From: Nocardioides caldifontis
GTDB taxonomy: Bacteria > Actinomycetota > Actinomycetes > Propionibacteriales > Nocardioidaceae
Assembly: GCF_008087345.1 (NCBI RefSeq)
Contig: NZ_VHIB01000018.1
Span: 1-64,000 of the forward strand
Reading direction: 5' to 3'
Length of the DNA: 64,000 nt
Shown here piece after piece: positions 34,159 to 44,607 of the stretch (the first letter of the stretch is position 1; each line of letters opens with the position of its first letter). The notes beneath the pieces are model-generated. The model was given only the letters and a program-made list of their open reading frames with translations, did no database searches and was not told where the DNA came from. The position numbers and the translations under genes were made by a program.

Positions 34159-36191
34159 GCGACCAGCACACGCTGCGGAGCGTCCTGGTGGCCAACCGCG
34201 GCGAGATCGCCCGCCGAGTGTTCGCCACCGCCCGGGCCATGGGGCTGCGCACCGTCGCGGTGTACTCCGATGTCGACGCAGACGCCCCGTACGTCGCCGA
34301 CGCCGACGTAGCCGTCCGGCTACCGGGCAACACCCCGTCCGAGACCTATCTGGATGCCGACCTCGTGGTCGCCGCGGCGCTGAGGGCGGGCGCGGACTGC
34401 GTCCACCCGGGCTACGGGTTCCTGTCCGAGAACGCAGATTTCGCCCGGGCGGTGCAGTCAGCGGGACTGGTCTTCGTGGGTCCCAGCGCAGAGGCCATCG
34501 AAGCCATGGGCAGCAAGCTTGCCGCCAAGGAGCTCATGCAGCGGGCCGGGGTGCCGACCCTGCCCGGCGTGGACGCCACCGGCCTCTCCGGAACGGAGCT
34601 GGAGAAGGCAGCCGCCGACGTCGGCTACCCGCTCCTGGTCAAGGCATCCTTCGGTGGCGGCGGTCGCGGCATGCGGGAGGTACGCGACCCGAGCGACCTC
34701 GCGGATGCTGTCGCGGGTGCCGGTCGCGAGGCGGCGTCCGCCTTCGGCAACGGCACCGTGTTCCTGGAGCGGCTGGTCGAGCGGCCCCGCCACGTCGAGG
34801 TTCAGATCTTCGGCGACAGCCACGGACACACGGTGGCGCTCTTTGAGCGGGAGTGCTCCATCCAGCGCCGCCACCAGAAGGTGGTCGAGGAGGCGCCGTC
34901 CCCCGCGGTCGACCCGGACCTGCGTGATCGGCTGCAGGAGGCGGCCGTCGCCGCCGCCCGCGCCATCGACTACGTCGGCGCGGGCACGGTCGAGTTCCTG
35001 CTCGACGAGTGGGGCGACTTCTTCTTCCTCGAGGTCAACACCCGCCTGCAGGTGGAGCACCCCGTCACCGAGGCCGTCACCGGGCTGGACCTGGTCCGGT
35101 TGCAGTTCGACGTCGCGGCGGGCCGGCCGTTGCCCTCCGAGGCACTGACGCCGACCCTGACCGGCTGCGCGATCGAGGTGCGGCTCTACGCCGAGGACCC
35201 GTCCCGCAGCTGGCTGCCCCAGTCGGGGCGACTCGAGGACTTCCACGTCCCCGCCGAGGCCGAGTTCCGGCTGCCAGACGGGCCGGGAGTCCGGCTGGAC
35301 AGCGGCGTCGCCCCCGGCGTCGAGGTCGGGGTTCACTACGACCCGATGCTCGCCAAGGTCATCGCCTGGGCGCCGGACCGGACCTCGGCCGCGCTCGCAC
35401 TGGCAGGCGCCCTCCAACGCGCCCGGCTTCACGGGCTGACGACCAACCGAGATCTTCTGGTGCGCGTATTGCGCAGCGAGGCCTTCCTCGCCGGCGAGAC
35501 CGAAACCGGGTTCCTGGATCGGCACGGCCTCGACGTCCTCGCCGCGCCGCTGGCCGATGAAGAGGGGCGTCGCCGGCATGCCGTCGTGGCGGCGCTGGCC
35601 GGCGCCGCTCTGCGGCGAGCCGCCGCGCCGGCGCTCGCCGGCCTGCCGTCCGGCTGGCGCAACAACCCGACAGCGCCGCACACCACGGTCTTCGACGCCG
35701 GCACGGTGCGCTACCGCCTTGACCGGACGGGGCTCACCGCCGACGTCGACGGGACGCCGGTGCCGCTGACGGTGCTCGGCACGGACGTCCTGCAGCCGGG
35801 TCGGGTCCGGCTGGAGGTTGAGGCCGACGGGCTGCGCGGCACCTACGACGTGCACGTGGAGGGCGACCGCTCGTTCGTCGACGCGCCTGACGGCTCGACG
35901 ACACTGGTCGAGCAGCCGCGCTTCCCGGAGCCCACGGCGAAGGTGGCCCCCGGGTCGCTCACCGCCGCGATGCCTGGCGCGGTCACCCGGGTGGCCGTGG
36001 CTGAGGGCGATCGCATCGCCGCGGGGCAGCTGGTGCTAGTCCTGGAGGCCATGAAGATGGAGCACCCCGTGGTGGCGCCCGCCGCCGGAGTGGTGCAGGC
36101 CCTGCACGTTCACGTGGGCGCGCAGGTAGAGACAGGCGCGACGCTGGCCGTCGTCGCCGAGACCGAGGAAGGGAACAGCAATGCGTCCTGA
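34155..36191 (+). CDS. Acyl-CoA carboxylase, biotin carboxylase/BCCP (alpha) subunit
   Basis: A 678-residue alpha subunit. Biotin carboxylase domain from residue 8 (VLVANRGEIARRVFATARAM), glycine loop KASFGGGGRGMREV, ATP-grasp residues in ERECSIQRRHQKVVEEAP and FFFLEVNTRLQVEHPVTE. A BT-like linker follows, and the C-terminal BCCP has VLVLEAMKMEHPV with the biotinyl lysine. It pairs with the overlapping carboxyltransferase gene. Together they form the bicarbonate-fixing step of the pathway. Confidence 0.92.
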   Translation: MSDQHTLRSVLVANRGEIARRVFATARAMGLRTVAVYSDVDADAPYVADADVAVRLPGNTPSETYLDADLVVAAALRAGADCVHPGYGFLSENADFARAVQSAGLVFVGPSAEAIEAMGSKLAAKELMQRAGVPTLPGVDATGLSGTELEKAAADVGYPLLVKASFGGGGRGMREVRDPSDLADAVAGAGREAASAFGNGTVFLERLVERPRHVEVQIFGDSHGHTVALFERECSIQRRHQKVVEEAPSPAVDPDLRDRLQEAAVAAARAIDYVGAGTVEFLLDEWGDFFFLEVNTRLQVEHPVTEAVTGLDLVRLQFDVAAGRPLPSEALTPTLTGCAIEVRLYAEDPSRSWLPQSGRLEDFHVPAEAEFRLPDGPGVRLDSGVAPGVEVGVHYDPMLAKVIAWAPDRTSAALALAGALQRARLHGLTTNRDLLVRVLRSEAFLAGETETGFLDRHGLDVLAAPLADEEGRRRHAVVAALAGAALRRAAAPALAGLPSGWRNNPTAPHTTVFDAGTVRYRLDRTGLTADVDGTPVPLTVLGTDVLQPGRVRLEVEADGLRGTYDVHVEGDRSFVDAPDGSTTLVEQPRFPEPTAKVAPGSLTAAMPGAVTRVAVAEGDRIAAGQLVLVLEAMKMEHPVVAPAAGVVQALHVHVGAQVETGATLAVVAETEEGNSNAS

Positions 36192-37779
36192 TCTGTCGGG
36201 GGTCGACCCCCTAGCGTTCAACCTGGCGACCAGGTTGTCGGTGGGCGACATGCTCACCCGCTCGGCATTCCAGTTCCCCGACCGCACCGCCATCGTGCAG
36301 GGCGACGAGGAGATCACCTATGCACGCCTCGACGCCTCCGCCGAGGCCTTCGGACAAGGCCTGCTCGACACCGGCCTCCAGCGGCAGGAGCCCGTGGCCT
36401 TCCTGCTGGGCAACTCCTGGCGGTTCGTGGCCACGTTCTTCGGCTGCGCCAAGTCCGCGCTCGTCGCCCTGCCCGTCAATCTGATGCTGCCCCCGGACGA
36501 AGTGGCGTGGATCCTGGCCGACGCAGGAGTGCGCGCCGTGGTCGCCGACCCGGCATTCGTACCGCTCCTTGAGCAGATACTCCCCGATCTGCCGCAGGTC
36601 ACCACCGTGGTCGTCACCGGGGAGACGTCGGACTCGGTGGCCGGGCGCACCGCGTTGCGCTGGGACGATGTGGCCGCGGACCCGACCCCGTTGCAGGTGG
36701 TGGTCGAGGACCGCGACACCTTGCACTGCCTCTACACCTCGGGCACCACGGCCCGTCCCAAGGGCGTACTGACCAGCCACCTCGCTGTTCACGTGGCGGC
36801 ACTCAGCAGCGCGCTGCAGGTGGGGCACCGGCACGGGAACGAGTTCTCCGTGGCCCCGATCGTGCTGCCGCTGTTCCACACCACGGCACTGGACACGCTG
36901 CTGCTGCCCGTGCTGCTCACCGGCGGCACCGCGATCCTGCCCCCTGGCTTCCAGCCCGAGGCCTACCTGGACATCGTGGAGGGCAGTGGGGCCACGCACC
37001 TGCTGCTGCTGCCCATGATGTGGGCCGCGGTGCTGGCCACGCCGAGGCTCGACGAGCGAGACCTGTCCTCGGTGCGGCTGTGCATGTACGCCATGGCGCT
37101 GATGCCGCAGGAGCGGATCGGTCAGATAGCCGCCGCCTTCCCCAACGCCGACGTACTGCTCGGCTCGGGGCAGACCGAGTGCGTGCCGGCCACGGTGCTT
37201 CAGTGGCCGGCGCACCAGGACACCAAGAGCGCCTCGTGGGGTCCCTCGGTCGTGACCGTCGACACCCGGATGATGGGACCGGGCGGGGACCTCCTGCCCC
37301 GGGGAGAGACCGGGGAGATCGTCTACCGCGGTCCGCACGTGATGAGCGGCTACTGGAACAACCCCGCAGCGAACACCGCTGCCTTCGCTCACGCCTGGTT
37401 CCACAGCGGCGACATCGGGCACCTCGACGAGGAGGGGGTGGTCTGGTTCTCCGATCGGCTCAAGGACATCGTGAAGACCGGCGGGGAGAACGTCTCCTCG
37501 GTCGAGGTCGAGCGGGTGTTGCTCAGCTCCCCGGAGATCACCGAGGCCGCGGTCATCGGCGTACCCGACGACAGATGGGGCGAGGCCGTGACAGCGGTCG
37601 TCGTCGCCGTCGACCCCGACGTCGACCCCACCGCCCTATCGGAGCGGCTGACCGCGTTGTGCCGCGAGCACCTGGCCGGCTTCCAGGTCCCGAAGCGGAT
37701 CGAGGTCCTGACCGGCCTGCCCAAGACGGCGACCGGCAAGATCCAGAAGCACGAGCTGAGGGAGCGTTTCCGTGGCTGA
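36181..37779 (+). CDS. AMP-dependent acyl-CoA ligase
   Basis: A 532-residue ANL ligase. Motifs: CLYTSGTTARPKGVLTSH (A3), LLGSGQTECVPATVLQ (A5; Gly-Gln-Thr-Glu), AWFHSGDIGHLDEEGVVWF (A7), DRLKDIVKTGGENVSSVEVE (A8) and the lysine in TATGKIQKHELRER. ATG 36181 has GGAAGGG upstream and overlaps the carboxylase end by 11 bases. It likely activates the acid substrate of the operon, for example a citronellate-like or other methyl-branched acid. Confidence 0.9.
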   Translation: MRPDLSGVDPLAFNLATRLSVGDMLTRSAFQFPDRTAIVQGDEEITYARLDASAEAFGQGLLDTGLQRQEPVAFLLGNSWRFVATFFGCAKSALVALPVNLMLPPDEVAWILADAGVRAVVADPAFVPLLEQILPDLPQVTTVVVTGETSDSVAGRTALRWDDVAADPTPLQVVVEDRDTLHCLYTSGTTARPKGVLTSHLAVHVAALSSALQVGHRHGNEFSVAPIVLPLFHTTALDTLLLPVLLTGGTAILPPGFQPEAYLDIVEGSGATHLLLLPMMWAAVLATPRLDERDLSSVRLCMYAMALMPQERIGQIAAAFPNADVLLGSGQTECVPATVLQWPAHQDTKSASWGPSVVTVDTRMMGPGGDLLPRGETGEIVYRGPHVMSGYWNNPAANTAAFAHAWFHSGDIGHLDEEGVVWFSDRLKDIVKTGGENVSSVEVERVLLSSPEITEAAVIGVPDDRWGEAVTAVVVAVDPDVDPTALSERLTALCREHLAGFQVPKRIEVLTGLPKTATGKIQKHELRERFRG

Positions 37780-38569
37780 CCAGGAGCTGGTCCACGTCCA
37801 CCACCGCGGGCCCGTCGCGGAGGTCACCCTGGACTCCCCGCACAACCGCAACGCTCTGTCTCGCGCCCTTGTCGAACAGCTGCATGCGGCCTTGGCGCTG
37901 GTCACCGCCGACGATCGGACACGAGTCGTCGTGCTGACGGGAGCCGGCACGGTGTTCTGCTCCGGCGCCGACCTCAAGGAGCAGCGGTCGGGTGCGGCGC
38001 CGTCGGCGCTTGGCCTGCCCGACATCCTGACACTGATCTACGAGAGCCCCATACCTGTGATCGCGCGGGTCAACGGAGCTGCGCGCGCGGGCGGGTTGGG
38101 CCTGATCGCGGCCTGTGACCTCGCGGTCGGACTGGCCGGCGCGACGTTCGGGTTCAGTGAGGTCCGCATCGGCGTGGCCCCGGCCGTCATCGCCGTAGCC
38201 TGCCTGCGCCGGATGGACCGCCGCGCCGCCCGAGAGCTGTTCCTCACCGGAGAGAACTTCGACGGGCTGCGTGCCCGCGACGTCGGCCTGCTGGATCGCG
38301 CGGTTCCCGACGACGAGCTGGACCTGACGGTCGACATGCTGGCCGGGCAGCTGAGCAAGGGTGCCCCCCAGGCACTGGCGATCACCAAGCAGTTGCTGCG
38401 AGACCTCCCCGGCCCGGATCTGCAGGAGGACCTCCGGCGGATGGCTGCGGTCTCCGCCGAGAGGTTCGCGTCGGACGAAGCGCGGGAGGGCATCGCCGCG
38501 CTGTTGGACAAGCGCCCGCCGGTGTGGCTGATTCCGGCGGACGCACCGAGTGGAGGAGGACGACAGTGA
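37772..38569 (+). CDS. Enoyl-CoA hydratase family protein
   Basis: A 265-residue crotonase. Oxyanion-hole motifs VFCSGADLKEQ and VNGAARAGGLGLIAACDLA; the second region is FSEVRIGVAPAVIAVACLRR, in which a Glu (FSEVR) is kept but the later Glu is replaced by Pro-Ala. In Atu/Liu operons the crotonase hydrates the carboxylated product (isohexenyl- or methyl-glutaconyl-CoA). GTG 37772 overlaps the ligase by eight bases. Confidence 0.85.
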   Translation: MADQELVHVHHRGPVAEVTLDSPHNRNALSRALVEQLHAALALVTADDRTRVVVLTGAGTVFCSGADLKEQRSGAAPSALGLPDILTLIYESPIPVIARVNGAARAGGLGLIAACDLAVGLAGATFGFSEVRIGVAPAVIAVACLRRMDRRAARELFLTGENFDGLRARDVGLLDRAVPDDELDLTVDMLAGQLSKGAPQALAITKQLLRDLPGPDLQEDLRRMAAVSAERFASDEAREGIAALLDKRPPVWLIPADAPSGGGRQ

Positions 38570-39735
38570 CGGCGACCGACATCACCGCACCCACCGGCGA
38601 CCCGTGGCGCACACCCGAGCGGGTGGCGCTACGGCGGCTGGCGCGCGACTTCGTCGCCCGGGAGATCGCAACGAACATGGACGAGTGGGAACAGTCCGGC
38701 GAGCTGCCGCGCGATCTGCACCGCAAGACCGCCGACGTCGGTCTCCTCGGCGTCGGGTTCGCCGAGGAGGTGGGCGGCAGCGGCGGCGACGCGATCGACT
38801 CCGCGATCATCACCGAGGAGATCCTGAACGGCGGCGGATCCACCGGTGTGTGTGCCTCGCTGTTCACCCAGGGCATCGCGCTTCCGCACATCGCCGCCAA
38901 CGGCGGCCCCGAGTTGGTCGAGCGCTATGTCCGCCCCACGCTTGCCGGGGAGCTGATCGGATCGCTGGCGGTGTCCGAGCCGGGCGGGGGTTCCGACGTC
39001 GCCAACATCCGCACCCGGGCGGTCCTCGACGGAGACGAGTACGTGGTCAACGGTGCGAAGACCTTCATTACCAGCGGCGTCCGCGCCGACTTCGTCACCG
39101 CCGCGGTGCGCACCGGCGGACCCGGCCACTCCGGGATCTCCCTGCTGGTCATCGACAAGGCCACGTCCGGGTTCACCGTGTCCCGCCGGCTGGACAAGAT
39201 GGGCTGGCGGTGCAGCGACACCGCCGAACTGTCCTTCGCCGACGTCCGGGTCCCGGCCGCGAACCTCGTGGGCGCGGAGAACTCCGGCTTCGTGCAGATC
39301 ATGCAGCAGTTCCAGAACGAGCGGATCGGCCTTGCCGTCCAGGCCTACGCCACCGCGGCCCGCGCCTTGGATCTGGCACTCGGGTGGGCGCGGGACCGGG
39401 AGACGTTCGGGCGACCACTGTCCTCCCGCCAGGTCATCCGGCACAAGCTCGCCGAGATGGCCCGCCAGGTCGACGTCGCGCGGTGCTACACCCGGGCGGT
39501 CGCGCAGCGGTACCTCGCCGGCGAGGACGTCGTCACCGAGGTGTCGATGGCGAAGAACACCGCCGTCTACGCCTGCGACTTCGTGGTGAACGAGGCCGTG
39601 CAGATCTTCGGCGGCATGGGCTACATGCGCGAGTCCGAGGTCGAGCGCCACTACCGGGACGCGCGGATCCTGGGCATCGGTGGCGGGACGAACGAGATCA
39701 TGAACGAAGTCATCAGCAAGAGGATCGGCCTGTGA
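38566..39735 (+). CDS. Acyl-CoA dehydrogenase
   Basis: A 389-residue acyl-CoA dehydrogenase with all domains: VGLLGVGFAEEVGGSGGDA, SLAVSEPGGGSDVANIRT, WARDRETFGRPLSSRQVI, FGGMGYMRESEVERHYRDAR and the end LGIGGGTNEIMNEVISKRIG with the catalytic-region Glu. GTG 38566 has GGAGGAGG upstream. This intact ending shows what the truncated dehydrogenase at 29778 has lost. It is a candidate for citronellyl-CoA-type or isovaleryl-CoA-type oxidation. Confidence 0.9.
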   Translation: MTATDITAPTGDPWRTPERVALRRLARDFVAREIATNMDEWEQSGELPRDLHRKTADVGLLGVGFAEEVGGSGGDAIDSAIITEEILNGGGSTGVCASLFTQGIALPHIAANGGPELVERYVRPTLAGELIGSLAVSEPGGGSDVANIRTRAVLDGDEYVVNGAKTFITSGVRADFVTAAVRTGGPGHSGISLLVIDKATSGFTVSRRLDKMGWRCSDTAELSFADVRVPAANLVGAENSGFVQIMQQFQNERIGLAVQAYATAARALDLALGWARDRETFGRPLSSRQVIRHKLAEMARQVDVARCYTRAVAQRYLAGEDVVTEVSMAKNTAVYACDFVVNEAVQIFGGMGYMRESEVERHYRDARILGIGGGTNEIMNEVISKRIGL

Positions 39736-40796
39736 CCGTAGAGCCGGCCCGGCCGTTTCGGGTCACCGGGGCCGCCCAGAAGCGGGCGTGGGCGGAGAAG
39801 GTGCTGCCCCCGGTGGAGCAGGTCCAGCAGGGGCTGTGGTCCATCCCCGTCCCCATCCCCGACAACCCGCTGCGCTACGTGCTCGTCTACGCACTCGAGC
39901 TGGACGACGGGCTGGCGCTGATCGACGCCGGCTGGGACACTGACGACGCCTGGCTCGCCCTGACCCACGGCTTGGTCACGGCCGGGCACGCCATCGGCGA
40001 CGTCCGCGGCGTGATGGTGACGCACATCCATCCCGACCACTACGGTCTGGCGGGGCGGATCCGCGAGGCGTCGGGTGCGTGGGTGGGACTGCATCCCGAC
40101 GACGCGGCTCTGCTGCCCGCCCGGTACGGGGCCGGCATCACCGACCTGCTCGACGACATGGCCGCGCTGCTGCAGAACTGCGGGGTACCCGAGGACGAGC
40201 TGCAGACCCTGTCCCGCGCTTCGCTGCCGATCGCGGCCTACGTCCGCCAGACCGAGCCCGACCGCCTCATCCGAGACGGCGACCGGCTGCCGTTGCCCGG
40301 CTGGGATCTGCGTGCGGTCCACACGCCCGGCCACTCGCCCGGCCACCTGTGCTTCCACGAGCACCGGCGTCGCGTCCTCTTCTCCGGGGACCACGTCCTT
40401 CCTCGCATCACGCCCAACATCGGGGTGCACGCGCAGTCGAGCGGCAGTCCGCTGGCCGACTTCGTCGACTCCCTGGCACGCGTCGCCGGGCTGGATCACG
40501 AGCTGGACGAGGTGCTGCCCGCGCACGAGTACCGCTTCGCCGGCCTCGCGGCGCGCGTGTCGACGCTGCTGGGCCACCACGACGCGCGGCTGGAGGAGAT
40601 TCACGCCGCCCTGACGGCGGCACCGACGACGTGGGAGCTGACCGCCGCGTTGACCTGGTCGCGCCCCTGGGACCAGGTCTCCGGTTTCATGCGCAGGGCG
40701 GCTGTCGCGGAGACCCTGGCGCACCTGGTCCTGCTGGAGAGCAGGGGACGGGTGGCGCCTGGTCGCGAGAGCCCGTGGCGCTGGGAGCAGCGCTGA
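39732..40796 (+). CDS. Metallo-beta-lactamase-fold hydrolase
   Basis: A 354-residue MBL-fold protein. Metal ligands are in THIHPDHYGLAG (HxHxDH), HTPGHSPGHLC, LFSGDHVLP and PAHEYRF. A helical C-terminal part of about 90 residues resembles that of MBL proteins active on acyl-CoA or lactone substrates. GTG 39732 overlaps the previous stop in GTGA, making it the last gene of the operon. A thioesterase or lactonase role is likely but unproven. Confidence 0.82.
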   Translation: MTVEPARPFRVTGAAQKRAWAEKVLPPVEQVQQGLWSIPVPIPDNPLRYVLVYALELDDGLALIDAGWDTDDAWLALTHGLVTAGHAIGDVRGVMVTHIHPDHYGLAGRIREASGAWVGLHPDDAALLPARYGAGITDLLDDMAALLQNCGVPEDELQTLSRASLPIAAYVRQTEPDRLIRDGDRLPLPGWDLRAVHTPGHSPGHLCFHEHRRRVLFSGDHVLPRITPNIGVHAQSSGSPLADFVDSLARVAGLDHELDEVLPAHEYRFAGLAARVSTLLGHHDARLEEIHAALTAAPTTWELTAALTWSRPWDQVSGFMRRAAVAETLAHLVLLESRGRVAPGRESPWRWEQR

Positions 40797-40812
40797 CGGA
40801 TCTGCCCACCGG

Positions 40813-41499
40813 TCACTCGTGGAGCGCCTCGGTGCCCGCTGCGCCCGCTCGGCCCGTCCGGTCGCCCCCGGGCCAGGCTTGCGGCGCCAGGCCGATCGCC
40901 CCGGCCCACAGCCGAGTGAGTACGTCGACGGCCTCCGCCTCGTCCAGCCGCTCCACCGGGTCCTGCCACAGGTGGGCGAAGGACTCCACCATGGCGCCCA
41001 GGGCGCTGGCCGTCGCTCGCGGCGGCAGCAGCGGATCGGCCAGGCCCAGCTCCTGCAGCCGGATCAGGCCCTCCATACCCCGCTGGACGAACGACTCCCG
41101 GATCTCCAGTCGCAGCCCCCGGAAGTCCTCCCGGACATCCGCCAGAGAGTCCAGCACCCGCAGGATCCGGGAGTGCCGGGTCACGGCCCGCAGGAACGAC
41201 CGGTTCGCGGCCTCGATGCGGGCGTACGCCGCGTCCGGCGGCAGGCGGGCGCCGATCGAGGTCGCGGCGAAGATGTCCTCCGTGACACCGGTGACGATCT
41301 CGCGCAGCAACGCCTCCTTGGAGTCGAACCAGGTGTAGAACGTCCCATGGGAGACCCCGGCGCGCCGGGCCACGGCATCGATGCCGACGGCGGAGAACCC
41401 GCACTCCTCGAACAGCTCCCGCCCAGCCTGCAACAGCGCTGACCTGGTGCGCCGGCCACGCGCGGTGACCGGCGGGGGTCCTGGTTCGGCCGATGTCAT
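40813..41499 (-). CDS. TetR-family transcriptional regulator
   Basis: A 228-residue repressor. The HTH domain spans about 14-60 (LLQAGRELFEECGFSAVGID, VARRAGVSHGTFYTWFDSKE), followed by a helical ligand domain. ATG 41499 has AAGGGA six bases upstream; ATG 41514 is an in-frame alternative. It is divergent from the ligase gene at 41620 and convergent with the Atu-like operon, whose end is 16 bases away. The palindrome at 41567-41592 in the divergent gap is its probable operator; acyl-CoA thioesters are likely ligands. Confidence 0.88.
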   Translation of the reverse strand: MTSAEPGPPPVTARGRRTRSALLQAGRELFEECGFSAVGIDAVARRAGVSHGTFYTWFDSKEALLREIVTGVTEDIFAATSIGARLPPDAAYARIEAANRSFLRAVTRHSRILRVLDSLADVREDFRGLRLEIRESFVQRGMEGLIRLQELGLADPLLPPRATASALGAMVESFAHLWQDPVERLDEAEAVDVLTRLWAGAIGLAPQAWPGGDRTGRAGAAGTEALHE

Positions 41500-41566
41500 G
41501 CGATGTCCCTTCATCCGACGGTTCCGCCGCGCTCCTATCTTGACGCCACAGTCAGGTTTGACCAAA

Positions 41567-41592
41567 CTGCGGGTGACCTGGGTCACCCGCAG
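41567..41592. promoter_or_regulatory. Perfect 12-bp-arm palindrome, probable TetR operator
   Basis: CTGCGGGTGACC and GGTCACCCGCAG are exact inverted repeats separated by TG. They lie between the TetR start (41499) and the ligase start (41620), next to TTGACG at 41540 that could be a -35 element. This is the usual layout for an autoregulating TetR that also controls the divergent gene. Confidence 0.7.
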
Positions 41593-41619
41593 TTGGGGCC
41601 CTCTTTGAAGGGACGGGAC

Positions 41620-43167
<1,548 letters not shown>

Positions 43168-43197
43168 GCCCTTCCGGCGGCCGGGTGGTGGTCCGCC

Positions 43198-43959
43198 TCA
43201 CCAGGTCGCTGAGAGGCCGCCGTCGACCACGAGGGTCTGTCCGGTCATGAACGCCGACCCGGGGCCGGACAGGAAGACTGCGGCGGCGGCCATGTCGGCC
43301 GGGACGCCCCAGCGCCGGACAGGGGTACGCCGCACGACGCGCTGCTGGAACCGCTCGTCGGAGTGCAGGTCGCTGACGAGGTCGGTTTCCACCCAACCGG
43401 GGCACAGGGTGTTGACCGTGACCCCGCGGCGGCCCAGCTCAGCCGCCAGTGAGCGGGTCATGGCGATCATGCCGCCCTTGCTGGCCGCATAGGCACTGGA
43501 GTGGGTGTCGCCCACCAAGCCCATGACGCTGGCCACGTTCACCACCCGACCCCAGCCACGCTCGGCCATCGCCGGAGCCAGTTCGCGCGTGAGTGCGAAG
43601 GCAGCGGTGAGGTTGGTCTGGATCGTGCGGGCCCAGCTCTCGTCGTCCACATCACTGAGGGCCTGGTTCCAGGATCCGCCCGCGTTGTTGATGAGGATAT
43701 CGATCGCGTCGGCAGAGGCCCGGGCTTCGCCCGCGAGGCCCGTCGGCCCGTCGGGGTCCTGCAGATCGGCGGTGAGAACGACGGGGTCGTGTTGGAGGGT
43801 CGAGGCCACCTGGTCGAGGCGTTGGCGGTCTCGGCCCGCAAGGATCACCTGGGCGCCGGCGGCATCGAGCGCCTGGGCCATCGCCTCACCGATCCCACGC
43901 GTTGCTCCGGTGACGAGGGCGGTGCGGCCAGCAAGGCTAAACAACTGGTCGAGTGTCAT
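43198..43959 (-). CDS. Short-chain dehydrogenase/reductase
   Basis: A 253-residue classical SDR. Cofactor loop TGATRGIGEAM, then ILINNAGGSWN, the catalytic Ser region VVNVASVMGL and YAASKGGMIAM with Tyr and Lys; the end MTGQTLVVDGGLSATW is typical. An Arg-containing loop after the second strand (ILAGRDRQRL) suggests NADP(H). It ends 30 bases from the convergent ligase and begins 21 bases after the TetR stop, so it is the last gene of the minus-strand operon. Probably a 3-hydroxyacyl-CoA or ketone oxidoreductase. Confidence 0.88.
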   Translation of the reverse strand: MTLDQLFSLAGRTALVTGATRGIGEAMAQALDAAGAQVILAGRDRQRLDQVASTLQHDPVVLTADLQDPDGPTGLAGEARASADAIDILINNAGGSWNQALSDVDDESWARTIQTNLTAAFALTRELAPAMAERGWGRVVNVASVMGLVGDTHSSAYAASKGGMIAMTRSLAAELGRRGVTVNTLCPGWVETDLVSDLHSDERFQQRVVRRTPVRRWGVPADMAAAAVFLSGPGSAFMTGQTLVVDGGLSATW

Positions 43960-43980
43960 GGATGAGGGCCTTTCAGGCTG

Positions 43981-44607
43981 CTATCGGAATATGTCGAGGA
44001 TGCTTTCGGTGACGAGGGTGAGAACCTTCCTGTCCTCGGATGCCGTCCGCGATCGGAACCAGATCGGGACGAAGTTGATCGACCCGTGCATGCAATGCAG
44101 GGCGACCCGCGGGTCGCGCGGGTGGAGTTGACCCGACGCCACGCCATCCTCGACGACGGCGACGAAGATCTCTTCGTGTTGCCTGCGCCAGTGGCGCTGC
44201 TCCTCGCGCATCGACTCCGGCCAATCCTGGTGCTGCAGGAACAGGCGCGCCATGTGGGGGTCGTCGTGCACGAAGATCTCAAGCTGCTCGAGGATGAGGT
44301 CACGCAACGCGTCCAGAGGGGTCGGCGCCGCGTTGGCGACCGCCGCGAGACGAGCGATGGTCTTCTCCGCGACCGCCTGGAAGCAGGCACTGAAGAGATC
44401 GTCCTTGCTGTCGAAGTAGTGGTACAGCGATGCCTTGGTGAGATCGACCCGGTCGGCGACCATCTCCAGGGAGGTGTTGTGGTAGCCGTGTTCGGACACC
44501 ACTTGGGCGGCGACATTCAAGATCGCATCGATGCGCTGGCTTCGCTTGCGGGCGACTCGGCTCAGGGGCTGCTGTTCGTCATCGGGCTTGGTCGCCGGAC
44601 CGCTCAT
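43981..44607 (-). CDS. TetR-family transcriptional regulator
   Basis: A 208-residue repressor with the HTH at about 24-70 (ILNVAAQVVSEHGYHNTSLE, VDLTKASLYHYFDSKDDLF) and a C-terminal ligand domain resembling KstR2/FadR-type regulators of CoA pathways. ATG 44607 overlaps the CaiB-type gene stop by four bases, so it is cotranscribed with the beta-oxidation genes, an arrangement that gives autoregulation if the operon promoter is its target. Confidence 0.88.
   Translation of the reverse strand: MSGPATKPDDEQQPLSRVARKRSQRIDAILNVAAQVVSEHGYHNTSLEMVADRVDLTKASLYHYFDSKDDLFSACFQAVAEKTIARLAAVANAAPTPLDALRDLILEQLEIFVHDDPHMARLFLQHQDWPESMREEQRHWRRQHEEIFVAVVEDGVASGQLHPRDPRVALHCMHGSINFVPIWFRSRTASEDRKVLTLVTESILDIFR

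Noticed and set aside
34458-35855. Long minus-strand frame across the biotin carboxylase gene
   Set aside because: Antisense to a gene with complete biotin carboxylase and BCCP motifs; no family signature of its own.
38550-40796. Apparent fusion of a 390-codon Arg-rich frame with the metallo-beta-lactamase protein
   Set aside because: The first part is an out-of-frame shadow of the dehydrogenase at 38566. The MBL gene has its own GTG start at 39732 in the GTGA overlap.
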